Source: Jaenimonas drosophilae (Eukaryota > Euglenozoa > Kinetoplastea > Trypanosomatida > Trypanosomatidae). From it: a stretch of DNA of 13,796 bases. Shown one piece after another: positions 1-9,141 of this stretch (its first letter is position 1; each line of letters opens with the position of its first letter). The position numbers and the translations under genes are program-made. The stretch spans positions 1 to 13,796 of the forward strand of contig JASAON010001332.1 in assembly GCA_030849065.1 (NCBI GenBank), given 5' to 3'. The notes beneath the pieces are model-generated. The model searched no databases, was not told the DNA's origin, and saw only the letters and a list, made by a program, of their open reading frames with translations.

Positions 1-41
1 CGTGCCATTACATGACCTCTTGTCGAGACAAACGGTAATTG
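1..41. other. Non-telomeric sequence outside the telomere tract
   Basis: These 41 bases lie on the terminal side of the CCCTAA repeats but are not telomeric. They contain a small inverted repeat, TTGTC-GA-GACAA, at about 20-31. A true chromosome end would finish in repeats, so this is either an assembly or library junction or a sign that the tract is interstitial. I do not recognise the sequence and see no gene in it. Confidence 0.5.
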
Positions 42-77
42 AACCCTAACCCTAACCCTAACCCTAACCCTAACCCT
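42..77. repeat. Telomere repeat, six exact AACCCT units
   Basis: Six perfect head-to-tail AACCCT units (the complement of TTAGGG) run without interruption. This hexamer is the telomere repeat of kinetoplastids, vertebrates and many other eukaryotes. On the plus strand at a left end, CCCTAA is the expected orientation for a chromosome terminus. The tract is very short at 36 bases and is flanked on its outer side by unrelated sequence, so it may be a clipped telomere in the assembly or an interstitial telomeric tract. Confidence 0.9.
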
Positions 78-115
78 CCCCCTAACCCCAAAGGGAACCC
101 GGAACCGAACCCCCT
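78..115. repeat. Degenerate telomere-like tract
   Basis: Directly after the perfect units the hexamer decays through variants such as CCCCCT, AACCCC, AAAGGG, AACCCG, GAACCG and AACCCC. This gradual loss of register is typical of the proximal part of a telomere tract or of an old interstitial one. Confidence 0.65.
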
Positions 116-1640
116 TTTTTCGCCCATTGACCCACCCAAAAGGCGCACCCCGCTTGAGAACCGCCAGCGAACCACCGCCGCCAATCACCCGCAGCGCAAG
201 CCATCACGGGCGCAGCCGTACAATCCATACCAAAACGCAGCCGCCCAACCGGAGCTGACACGCGGGCGCCGATGAAAGGAGGCACAGCGGCGGCACACAG
301 AGGCAAAGCAACAGTCCATCAACGCAAACGCAAATGACAAGAAGCACCCCATTCAGCGGATTCATTGCCGACCCCCCGCCTGAACCGGAATCCTCTCCAG
401 CCCAGCGATGGCAGTAAGAGCGTGCTTCGGGATGATAATGAGTATGTAACGGATGTCGCGCCACCAAGCAGTAAGCCTGCTATGGATGGAACAACTGGAA
501 TAGTCACACAATTGCCTAGCGCCTCAACAACAACATTTGAACCATAGCAACCCGACATTCCAGCGGGCAAAAAAGATTCACAGGCGTAAAGAAAAGTATG
601 AAGGCAAAAAAACATGAGCAAAAAGGCAACTTCTGAAGCCATCCACCACCGCAATAATCCACCAAACCCTGCTAAATGGAAAGTGGAATGAGGGCCTCTG
701 AAAGAACAAGGAAACGCACATCTTCTGCTGTGACACTGTGATGGTATAGGTGTGATCAATTTAGATGGACCCATACAAGAGTTGCAACATCACTCTCTGG
801 CATTTGGGAGGTGGAGATCACATCATGCAAGACGACAACTGCTGTATGGGGGAGAATTTAATAACTGATGGGCAAAAATGGCTAACGCAAGTGCAAGGGG
901 TTGTGAAATCGGTGAGCGGCGCGCATCATGACCATCTTCTTCAGAGCTATCATTAGCGCTACTGTGGGCCAAATGGCGCAGCACTACACGTCCAGAGCCG
1001 CAAAAGATGCGTGCGCCAGCGGTGGTGCTCGGTGTGTTCAATTTCTTCACGATTGCGGTGGACGCCTTCACCTGGCCATCGCGTGGTTCTGCGGACGCTG
1101 CTGCGCCTGCAACACTACCTCTGGGTCTCAATTGACCAGGAAGGATTCCATGCCAACACCCCAGCACGGCAGCAAGCCAAATTGGCACAGCAGAAAAACG
1201 GCCATCAACATAGGCACTCTCATCTGTGAATGCGAGACTGCAGGCAACCGAATCCACTGCAGCAGCCCCTCCAACCACCCCACCCGATATGTGGATAGTC
1301 CAGTGTAAAACGCAACAAATGTGGAGGCATGAGAACACTGGACACACAAATATACGCGCCAACCTCATCATCTCAGAGCATACTCACAGGACTGTCCATT
1401 CTCTATGGACGCCGACACAGTTGTCTGAGAGGCGTTTTTCAGAGTGTAGCAAAAACAATTCCAACACCAAGTCATTTGCACCGCAATGAATGGAGTGGAG
1501 CCGAGTAGAATCAAGTGTCAGGCGCGAGTGTGCGTTTGGTCATCAAGCAGAGAAAGAAACCTGAACGGTTTTGGTACGATGCACGAGTGGCAACTTCGAC
1601 GGTCTGAATTGTCACTCGAATCGACACCAACGCAAAGATT
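116..1640. other. Subtelomeric stretch with no recognisable gene
   Basis: About 1.5 kb between the telomere-like tract and the first receptor relic. Open frames exist on both strands, the longest on the minus strand at 823-1371 and 319-774. I see no domain, signal peptide followed by a plausible ectodomain, or similarity to the receptor family in any of them, and frames overlap on both strands. Composition changes from C-rich at the left to mixed. I treat it as subtelomeric non-coding or decayed sequence. A short species-specific gene cannot be excluded. Confidence 0.5.
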
Positions 1641-1991
1641 GAAAAGAACATCACCAAAGCAGCCTCCTGTGCTGCATCGCGTGGCAAAGTGAAGTACACC
1701 TAAGGGACATTGGTATCGGTGGTGAATCAGTTGCGAGTTGTGTCGAAATCCTGCACAAGTGGAGCAAAGGCAACCATATTCCCACTGGACATGGCCGTGC
1801 CAGCGTACATGTCCAGCAGCAAGACTGTCCCATCAGGTCCAAGCATGGAGTTGCCAGAGGACGTGGACACGAGGGACGACACAAATGTCACAGACATCGT
1901 TGATTTGGTAGCAGCCATGGCACCCGTACAATACCCTTGCAGAGTACCAAAAGCACCGGTAAAGCTGGCAACTGGTAACCCAGCAGTGATG
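1641..1991 (-). pseudogene. Relic of the receptor-cyclase N-terminal lobe
   Basis: The minus strand aligns over its whole length with 6992-7381 of the intact receptor gene (3466-7467). By eye the bases are roughly 85-90 percent identical. The matching segment begins just after the signal peptide (ITAGLPVASFTGAF) and ends in the first ectodomain lobe (EAALVMFFS). Relative to the intact gene it lacks 36 bases (12 codons) and a further 3 bases, so the frame is kept. It carries two in-frame stops: TGA at 1729-1727, and TAG at 1702-1700 where the intact gene has CAG for glutamine. Sequence beyond both ends is unrelated, and no signal peptide, stalk or cyclase remains. The frame stays open upstream to about 2200, but that part does not match the family. 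It is most likely a dead fragment left by subtelomeric recombination, and it could serve as a gene-conversion donor. Confidence 0.9.
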
Positions 1992-3465
1992 TACACACAA
2001 CAGAGTTCCAAACAATGGGAAGGCAGGCCAAGACTGCAAGCAGAAAGACCTAGCCAGCGGGAATCATTGCGGCGGGTATCGACGATAACAGATAAGTATT
2101 TGTGAACGTTTCCGATAGCTTGTTTAGAGAAATAGATTGAAAAGGGGGGCATAAGAGAACTATTCAGCAGAGCAAGGTTTCTGTCATAGCACTGAGACAC
2201 GGAGGATACCCCTTGTTACTCAATGGAGAGCGCAGGCAGGTTTCAAAGAACTACAAACAAAGAACAAGGTACTAGATATAGGGATGCATCCCTCGGTTAG
2301 TTGACGCAAGCAGCACAAGACAACAGCCCAAAATAAACACTGTAAAAGATCACTGTGGCTGCTGTCGAGTCAGCTGAACCTGCAATCAGCTGAGGAAAAA
2401 AAAGTAACAAATGCGTACATCGATGCGAAAGATGCATATGATGAAGAAAAAGTAGAAATGCACGTAGATTCGTGCTACAGATGGAATTGTCCATCTGACG
2501 TATGGGCAAAACAACGAAAACAAAAACAAGAGAAAAAAACATGAAATTTCGGATGCGAAATATGGCTTCCCCTAGTGGTACAGGATATCTCTGCCCAGGA
2601 GAAAGAGAGCGGCAGAAAACGGACATGATGCACAAAGATGTCACTCGACATTACCCAGTGGTGTCACTTTGACCGCGTGTTACCAGTCGTGAACCATAAC
2701 ACTGTGCGGGTTTGCTGGATGTTGGCAATATGGTGCGCACCAGCAATCAAGCATTCAGTATCAAGCGCAGAATGAAAAAAAAAGCAAGGAAAAAAAGCTT
2801 TCGAAACATCAGAATCAGAAACCCCATGTCCGCAAAACCGCATCAATTCGTACTCACGGAATGACGAAAACAAGAGATAAGAAAGGTGGGTAAATAAAGT
2901 TTTCCCTATCATGTCCTCAACCATATCGGTCTGGGATAGTCACGAAACCATTTCTTCTACATCATGAAACAGCCACAAAGTCGCGCAGCAGCGGCACCAT
3001 CAAAGATGGACATTGACGAAAATCGTAAATGTGCCGGACGCGCACTTTTCAGCCATCACACAATGTGAAACCTTCAAGATTTGATAAATTGAAAAAGGGC
3101 GGCGTGAAGCACGTCAGCACAAAGAGCTGCTCTCTAATCAGATGACGTCATCAACCCAGCCACAGGAAATGGCAATCTTCACAACATCTGAGAGAGTTCC
3201 TCTAGGAAGGAGCATGGAAAAAATATGTCTTCCACCATCTCCGCCGCCACGTACTGCATTGCATACATGTCATATGCAAGATCACAAAAAAAGTACGGAC
3301 AAAGTAGCACTTGTGGGAAAAGAAAACACATGAAACCACCCAAGGGAGAAATACCAAAACTGGCTCATCAATCCCTCGTCGACCTCAACTCCCACACGAC
3401 ATAAACAGCACATGCAAGGAACATGCCAAAGAGTCGTTTCAGAAAAGACCCACGTCATAAAAGTC
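1992..3465. other. Intergenic region downstream of the intact receptor gene
   Basis: About 1.5 kb between the stop codon of the intact receptor gene and the N-terminal relic. It contains many A-rich plus-strand runs (near 2395-2404, 2440-2456, 2517-2541 and 2775-2796), which are pyrimidine tracts on the minus, presumed transcribed, strand. In kinetoplastids such tracts direct trans-splicing of the next gene and set polyadenylation of the previous one. The open frames here are short, F/L-rich products of these tracts, and I recognise no gene. Confidence 0.55.
2775..2796 (-). promoter_or_regulatory. Possible polypyrimidine tract (RNA-processing signal)
   Basis: Read on the minus strand this is T7, CC, TTGC, T9, an almost pure pyrimidine run about 670 bases downstream of the intact receptor stop codon. 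By kinetoplastid rules such a tract could mark the end of the receptor 3' UTR and the trans-splice region of whatever followed, now apparently only a relic. No nearby AG acceptor followed by a convincing ATG gene is seen. Confidence 0.3.
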
Positions 3466-6400
3466 TCAGGACACTTCATCTTCATGGTCACCAGAAGCAC
3501 GCGCATCATCATATGCGAAATGAAGAAGAGTGCCGCTACGCTGTCGTAATCGGTGCCGCGCGCTTGACCCACGGGAATGACGCTGTGTGTCAATGGATGG
3601 GCATACATCAATTCCACCCACAGGAATCGACACATGACCATCAGTTAGTCGTTGAGCAACAAAGGACGAGCTCTGTCCGTCTGTTAGTAACTGTGACAGC
3701 ATTGGCACGTCATGACTCTTCGGCAGCACGAATGGATCACTGTGCGTCCACGCAAGCACTGCAGCAACCTTATCACCACACAGCGTCAAGCACCGGTCAT
3801 CTGTAGTTGTTGCCTCTTCACCTGGAGCAAATCCACCGCACAATCTCATCACATCCATGCAGCGCACATCCGCACCAACAATCTGGTAGTGGAAGTACAT
3901 CACGTCCTTCACCACTTTCACTGTCTTCTCCACATGACACGATTGTCCTCGCTCAACAGAGGCAATCATCAGCGCAGTGCTGCGCCGTGCAAGAAGAGGG
4001 TGGTCAGGTTCAGACGGGCCAGTGAGCAGAGGTAAGTCATACAGCTCCACCGGCACGTCGGCCTTCAACGACAGTCCTTCATACGGCACAGCGCCAGTGG
4101 CAGCAACCTCTGCGTCATTAAGCCCACTCAAGGTGCTCTTGCTCACAAGAATCTGACCAACAGCGGCAAGGCCACACATGCTCAAAATCGTGTGCGCAAC
4201 CTCGTCTCCACACCACCACCCTCGGCCTCCCCCGTAGACGCTCGAAGCGCAAGATGCCGTCAGCACTGCCATGCGAATACGAGTCAGCCCAGCATCAACG
4301 CAATGTTTCACGACACAACCAACAAGCGCAATCGCTACACGCGCAGATGGGCACGCTATCATCAAGGTTCCACTCACCGCCCTCACCTCGTAGCACACAT
4401 GCTCCACAATCGCCTGACGCACAATCCGGTAGTAACGCGCATGGTCCCTCCTCATAGCCTCAGGCATGCATGACCATCTCTGCCATACGTCAGGCATGTC
4501 CACAACAACCAAAGTAGCACTGCTTCCCACAGAAGGTGCACGAGTGGCATCACGAGATTTTTGACGAAGTTTCACTTCCTTCGACTGTTCTCTCCCGCAC
4601 ACAGAGTCAATTTCAGAGAGCGGATTCCGTGAAAACCATTTCCAGCGTGAAACAGCTCTATACACACTCGGCCATAGCCACACCAACAGCACAACTGTCC
4701 ACACAACCGCACACACAATGCCAAGAACAAGCATCAGAATATCCAGTGTCTCAGAATTCGACTTAGTCTCGGAACTATCAGAGCTCTCACCGACAGTTGG
4801 TGCTGCAGTGGTTGGTGAAGATAATGAAGATGATGACCTTGATGACCTCAATGAGTTGGATGATGAATGTACAGTAGTCTCATCTGGAGTACTGCTACTT
4901 CCACCAGCGTAGTTATTGCAGTGGACTCTGCTTTCTGAGATACCCATCGCATCTCCTTCTATCGCCTCACCCACTACGGTAGCTCCTGAAGTCTTGTGCA
5001 TCAGCGATGGAGTTGAAGGTTGCATCAGCAGAGGTGTCCTAGGGTCCACAACACGGCTGTACGACCACACTCCAATCTCCTGTGCGCCGTAGTTCTTGGC
5101 CGTAGTGCTCGACAATTCTCCCGACAAGGTCGCACCACTGGAAAGATAGGGACCAAATGCTAGCCCTCCAATGGATAGAATTGACTTGGTGTACATCGTA
5201 GTCTGCAGGTTGGGAAGGCTTGGTGAACTTCCCGCTGTGATGAAGCCAAACATGGACACAACAAAGAACGTCCGTAGTGCTGCGGGGGTGTGAAGACTAG
5301 TGTCAACACTTTGGAGGAAATCTTCATATGTCGTCAGCCCAGACATGGTTGCTGAGGACGACGCTGACGGAGTAGCTGTCCATGAGGGAAGATTCGTGGC
5401 AAAGACGAGCCGACTCGTTAAACCACTCGCCTTCTGCAAAGATGCCTGGCGCTGGAATTGGTCGTAGTACTTGGTCAAGTCATCAAAGGAGATGTACACA
5501 CTGGATGAAGATTGCTCTTGGAGGTAGGACACAAGTGCAGCAACATCTCCATCATCAAGGCTAATTACAAAGGTGTCCGTACACCCAGATGGGATACTCC
5601 CAGCTAGTGTCCCAGACGTCACTACCACAACGTTTGAAGCGCTGAAGGGCAGAGAAAATGTGGACAGAGTATTCGTCAATAGTGTTTTAATCGCCGTGGA
5701 CGAGGTGGAAGTCTGAATTACACCACACACCTTGGTGGGAGGTGTGGCCAGGGTGTACAGGTACACGGTCATCTGATACAGCTCCTGCTCCAGCGTTGGG
5801 AACAAGTAGAACAGGTTAGATGCAGTGAGTGCAGGCTGAGTCGTCTGAGGAATGAAGTCCAGTGTGAAGCCAGTTGTCTTCAAGCCAACCAAGGCATCAG
5901 CCACAGCACCACCGAGTGCTTTTACCTGAAAATACTCCTCGAAGTTAGTCAAGTCCGTGGCAGCGCTGCTCATTGTCGTCGTCTGGCAATACATGCGGTA
6001 GGGGTGATCGGACACAAGTCCATACAGAGTCGTGTTGGCCATAGCCCGTGTCACAGCCTGCACCTGTCCACACATGTAAGTCATCATGTCATTGTCCGTC
6101 GGGGCCTGCCCAAAGACGTGATAGGGTACAGGAATTAATGCAGTGTTTGATATACTCCACGAGTTGTAGGGAATGTTTGCGCAGTCACCACTGGGATAGG
6201 TGTACACTTCACCCATCAAGGACCAGTCATAGCTGCCAGACATTTGCTTCATTTGGAACAAAAATAAATTTCGACCACCAGTTTGGCAGCACGATACTCC
6301 CTGAGTGATAGCCATGCTTGGGCAGGTGGTGCCCAAGGGACCAGTCACCATGTCGTAGACAAGAAAGTTGGACTGAGCAGCTCCAATGTTGTTGTAGAAG

Positions 6401-7467
6401 TTGTCCATGGCACCATTGCTATTGAAGCTGTTGGTGGACAGCAGTGTTAGTGCTTGGATCAATGTCATCCCACTCATCCATCCAGTCATGACGTAATTCA
6501 GGTCATTGTTGCCAGTGACAGAGGCAAAGTTGACCTCGCGCAGCTCTGCAAAGGCCTGTGACGCAGCGTACTCAGTGGAGTCCATTCCAGGAACAGGAGC
6601 AACGGTGATGACATTAGAAGGTAAGAGCTTCGTGGAGCCTGCATTCCGGTACTGTGACCACGCAAGGTAACCGGCCGCAAACGTTAATGCAACAGTTGTA
6701 TTTCGTGCCACTTGAACTGAGTCAGTGATTGTTGTACTCATATACTGTTGCATCGTAGACGCCCATGAGGGGTCATTTGTTGGTGCTGCATACAGAATGA
6801 AGCTAGATTTCGTTGCCTGAACGTCTTTGACGTATGTAGAGTCCAAGTATTGTCCCAAATACATGCCCGCAAGAGTGCCTCCGATCAACTTAACGGCTGC
6901 TGAGCAATAAGACCATCCGCCTTTGGAGATTCCATAGGTGTTATCATTGTAGGAAAACCACCCAGGATGTAATGCCAACTGCTCCATCTTGGAAAAGAAC
7001 ATCACCAAAGCAGCCTCCTGCACTACTTCGCCCGGCAAAGTGAAGTACACCTGAGGGACGTTGGTATTGGTGGTGAATTTGTTGTCGCTGGTTGCGTAGA
7101 ATTCTTGTATCAGTGGAGCAAAGGCAACCATCTTTCCACTGGACATGGCCGTACCAGAGTACATGTTCAGCAGCAGCATTGTCCCAACAGGTCCAAGCAT
7201 GGCTGCATAGCCATTAGCAGCAAAAACGCTGTAGATGGAGTTGCCAGAGGACGTCGACACGAGGGACGACACAAATGACACAGCCGTCGTTGACTTGGTG
7301 GCAGTCATGGCTCCAGTACAATACAACTGCAGAATGTCAAAAGCACCGGTAAAGCTCGCCACTGGTAGCCCAGCAGTGATGGTTCCATCAGCAGCGTAGC
7401 ATGTAATGAGGAGACACAGTACAACAGTGAATGCGGCACGGTGAGGGAGAATCATCTTGAGCGTCAT
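3466..7467 (-). CDS. Receptor-type adenylate cyclase-like membrane protein, degenerate cyclase domain
   Basis: Complete intronless gene of 1333 residues. The start is the first ATG at 7467. The frame is open 13 codons further, but only to a TTG, and a second ATG at 7455 also precedes the signal peptide. Residues about 1-26 are a signal peptide with a hydrophobic core and a CYA|A-type end. Residues 30 to about 460 resemble a periplasmic-binding-protein (Venus flytrap) receptor domain. A membrane-proximal ectodomain shared with the right-hand gene follows at about 530-830. A Ser-rich stalk covers about 855-907 and one transmembrane helix about 908-932. Residues about 986-1122 match the class III cyclase fold of kinetoplastid receptor cyclases (the PEAM and CYEV-x8-IAC segments). 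The first metal aspartate appears kept (D990), but the second position is glycine (G1033, SG in place of GD), and the catalytic Asn/Arg region reads GDEVAHTIL. An HYQ-helical block near 1193 and a C-terminal HFAYD motif are shared with the paralogue. By family the protein would sit in the plasma or flagellar membrane. Cyclase activity is doubtful, so a sensing or scaffold role is inferred. Confidence 0.85.
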   Translation of the reverse strand: MTLKMILPHRAAFTVVLCLLITCYAADGTITAGLPVASFTGAFDILQLYCTGAMTATKSTTAVSFVSSLVSTSSGNSIYSVFAANGYAAMLGPVGTMLLLNMYSGTAMSSGKMVAFAPLIQEFYATSDNKFTTNTNVPQVYFTLPGEVVQEAALVMFFSKMEQLALHPGWFSYNDNTYGISKGGWSYCSAAVKLIGGTLAGMYLGQYLDSTYVKDVQATKSSFILYAAPTNDPSWASTMQQYMSTTITDSVQVARNTTVALTFAAGYLAWSQYRNAGSTKLLPSNVITVAPVPGMDSTEYAASQAFAELREVNFASVTGNNDLNYVMTGWMSGMTLIQALTLLSTNSFNSNGAMDNFYNNIGAAQSNFLVYDMVTGPLGTTCPSMAITQGVSCCQTGGRNLFLFQMKQMSGSYDWSLMGEVYTYPSGDCANIPYNSWSISNTALIPVPYHVFGQAPTDNDMMTYMCGQVQAVTRAMANTTLYGLVSDHPYRMYCQTTTMSSAATDLTNFEEYFQVKALGGAVADALVGLKTTGFTLDFIPQTTQPALTASNLFYLFPTLEQELYQMTVYLYTLATPPTKVCGVIQTSTSSTAIKTLLTNTLSTFSLPFSASNVVVVTSGTLAGSIPSGCTDTFVISLDDGDVAALVSYLQEQSSSSVYISFDDLTKYYDQFQRQASLQKASGLTSRLVFATNLPSWTATPSASSSATMSGLTTYEDFLQSVDTSLHTPAALRTFFVVSMFGFITAGSSPSLPNLQTTMYTKSILSIGGLAFGPYLSSGATLSGELSSTTAKNYGAQEIGVWSYSRVVDPRTPLLMQPSTPSLMHKTSGATVVGEAIEGDAMGISESRVHCNNYAGGSSSTPDETTVHSSSNSLRSSRSSSSLSSPTTAAPTVGESSDSSETKSNSETLDILMLVLGIVCAVVWTVVLLVWLWPSVYRAVSRWKWFSRNPLSEIDSVCGREQSKEVKLRQKSRDATRAPSVGSSATLVVVDMPDVWQRWSCMPEAMRRDHARYYRIVRQAIVEHVCYEVRAVSGTLMIACPSARVAIALVGCVVKHCVDAGLTRIRMAVLTASCASSVYGGGRGWWCGDEVAHTILSMCGLAAVGQILVSKSTLSGLNDAEVAATGAVPYEGLSLKADVPVELYDLPLLTGPSEPDHPLLARRSTALMIASVERGQSCHVEKTVKVVKDVMYFHYQIVGADVRCMDVMRLCGGFAPGEEATTTDDRCLTLCGDKVAAVLAWTHSDPFVLPKSHDVPMLSQLLTDGQSSSFVAQRLTDGHVSIPVGGIDVCPSIDTQRHSRGSSARHRLRQRSGTLLHFAYDDARASGDHEDEVS

Positions 7468-8467
7468 GGGCCCGCAGTGTGGAAATATGTGAGAAGGTCT
7501 ACACAAAAGTTACAAACATGAGCAGGATAGGTGGGATTGGGGTACAGTGAGTGTGTTGATGTCCAGGTGACTTCATTGACAGTGGCATTGGGCGTCGGGG
7601 AGTTCTCGGGGCATCTGAGAACAAATTTATCAAGCTTGCACAGAGAGCAGTGAGTAAGCCAACCGTGTGCTGACCAAATATGATAAAATGTGTCACACCT
7701 ACACCCCCTTCAAATCTGCGCATATACAAGTTGAATCATAGATACTCCACCTACATACAGATGAACACACATGCACGCAAACATGATTCAACTTCGACTT
7801 GACGTCGTCAGCAGTGGGCTCACATTCGGAGAAAAACAAAGAAACGTGGCTGCATCAAATCCTTCAAAATCAAAGATGCTACTGGAGCACCTGGAACACA
7901 GCAGCCTCTTGCCCCACAGCGGAAGATGAAAAACTGATTAGAAGCGCTCGATTCAAGACAAAACAAAGAAGTGACTTGATTGTGCCCACTGTGCGTGCAT
8001 CATCATCCATGACAACGGGGGCAACAGAAGCACACAAGGAAACGTTCAAACAAAAGAGACAGAAAATAAATTTATAGACACAAGTGCATCTGCACCACCT
8101 GCAATACACACGCAGGTGTGAAAAAGAAGTCCTGCACTTTGGAAGAAGAAAAAAACAGTTGTCCCAGATCGACATTGAGTGCTGCGAGAATTCTGTAGAA
8201 TGCAAAATGATCCCTACTCACCAAGTATGGACCAGTACCTTAGTAGCTCTGTGTTCGCAAACAAAGACACCAGCCGTCTTCCGAGTACCGTGTTCCTGTT
8301 CTTTGGCGTACGCAAAAATAACCAGTTTTTCTTTCCTAAATGTGCGAGAACGTTTCAGACTGCGGGGAAAAAGTGCACCCCTCGCACCGCATGGCTTCAT
8401 ATACTGCTCACTCTCGTCAGTTTAACGTTCACCGAAGTTATCCGCACGAGGTTGCGTATGGCCCCAA
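7468..8467. other. Intergenic region upstream of the intact receptor gene
   Basis: One kilobase between the receptor start codon and the cyclase relic. Its gene-proximal part carries the candidate trans-splice acceptor. Several ATGs lie upstream of that acceptor on the minus strand, and they would create upstream frames if a more distal site were used. Plus-strand frames at 7799-8077 and 8084-8425 show no recognisable domain and no partner signals. No RNA gene was seen. Confidence 0.5.
7499..7540 (-). promoter_or_regulatory. Candidate trans-splice acceptor of the intact receptor gene
   Basis: On the minus strand a pyrimidine-rich stretch (CCAATCCCACCTATCCTG and onward, 7540 to about 7520) is followed by TTTTGTGTAG, ending in AG at 7500-7499. 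Splicing here would leave a 31-base leader (7498-7468) with no ATG before the chosen start. More distal AGs would bring upstream ATGs into the leader. The assignment follows general kinetoplastid rules and is not proven by the sequence. Confidence 0.35.
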
Positions 8468-9141
8468 GCCCGTGGCACGCCGTTGATACTTAACCAGAGA
8501 GCCAAGAGGGCGACTCACAGCATTCAGTAACGTCACGTCGGCTGAGAAGGTTTGGTAGACCAATCCGCTGGGACATCCACTTCAGGTCATCCAAACGATC
8601 ACACTCGGCAATACTCCCGTAGTGCCGCACAAGACTCTCCTTGCACATATCACGGGACGGTGAGCTGCCAGATTCTGACTCTGCAGCAACCAAATACAGA
8701 GCAGCTTCGGCATTTCCACTATTTCGCGTGCCCTTTTCACGCCCATCATCGTCAGTACCCCGTCAACGCAAACAACCCCTCTGGCGCGGGCCCACTCCCA
8801 AAATGCCAGCAGGGAAGAAGAGGTGTTCGCAGAGGCCGTCAACACCACCACACCCTCATCACCTGCTGTTCTCACAGCAGTTTTGATTGCACCACCACTC
8901 CACTGCACTCTCATTCGCGCGTCGGCACGCAACTCTGCTGAGCAGTGCAGTGCCACACGCAGGCGCAGTCCAGGCACTAAAGTGGTATGCAGCATTGACA
9001 ACTCTCGCATCACGTGTGGGCAGCCTCACGCACCACATCTCAGGCGCCACTCACCTCAGCATCCACGGCAGCACATACTACCACAACGAGTTCAATACAC
9101 GACGACGTGATACGTTGAGAACACAGAATTGCTTGGGTACC
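8468..9141 (-). pseudogene. Relic of a receptor cyclase: cyclase domain and following region, frameshifted
   Basis: The minus strand matches residues of the right-hand receptor gene in order, but in changing frames. From about 9141 it reads QAI, then a block ending VVVVCAAVDAE that corresponds to the region around the second metal site. An in-frame TGA lies at 9042-9040. After a shift between 9028 and 9013 it reads GLRLRVALH and VQWSGGAIKTAV, matching GLRLIVAVH and VLWSGDAVNTVV. A further shift near 8740 leads to NAEAALYLVAAES and CKESLVRHYGSIAECDRL. A third shift near 8536 leads to VTLLNAVS, and then a weaker GVPRA-like match to about 8468. At least three frameshifts plus a stop make it a pseudogene. 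No ectodomain or transmembrane segment is found upstream, so only the intracellular half survives. It is closer to the right-hand gene than to the left-hand one. Confidence 0.88.

Noticed and set aside
39..275. Open frame with an Asn-Pro repeat at its start, resembling repeat antigens
   Set aside because: The NP repeat is only the translation of the CCCTAA telomere tract. The rest is low-complexity C-rich sequence with overlapping frames on both strands.
319..774. Minus-strand open frame of 151 codons with hydrophobic segments
   Set aside because: No family similarity, no sensible domain order, and overlapping frames on the other strand. The hydrophobicity does not form a signal peptide plus ectodomain.
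823..1371. Minus-strand open frame of 182 codons in slightly GC-richer DNA, with a faint resemblance to the GTGRVLWSG cyclase segment
   Set aside because: The resemblance covers only a few residues and is not supported by flanking order. Plus-strand frames of similar length overlap it. It remains the best candidate if a subtelomeric gene exists here.
4780..4880. GAT-rich plus-strand stretch suggesting an acidic low-complexity protein
   Set aside because: It is the antisense of the Ser-rich stalk codons of the intact receptor gene.
7468..7506. N-terminal extension of the intact receptor to a TTG at 7506
   Set aside because: Kinetoplastid genes start at ATG. The extension adds 13 residues before a normal signal peptide, and the candidate splice acceptor lies inside it.
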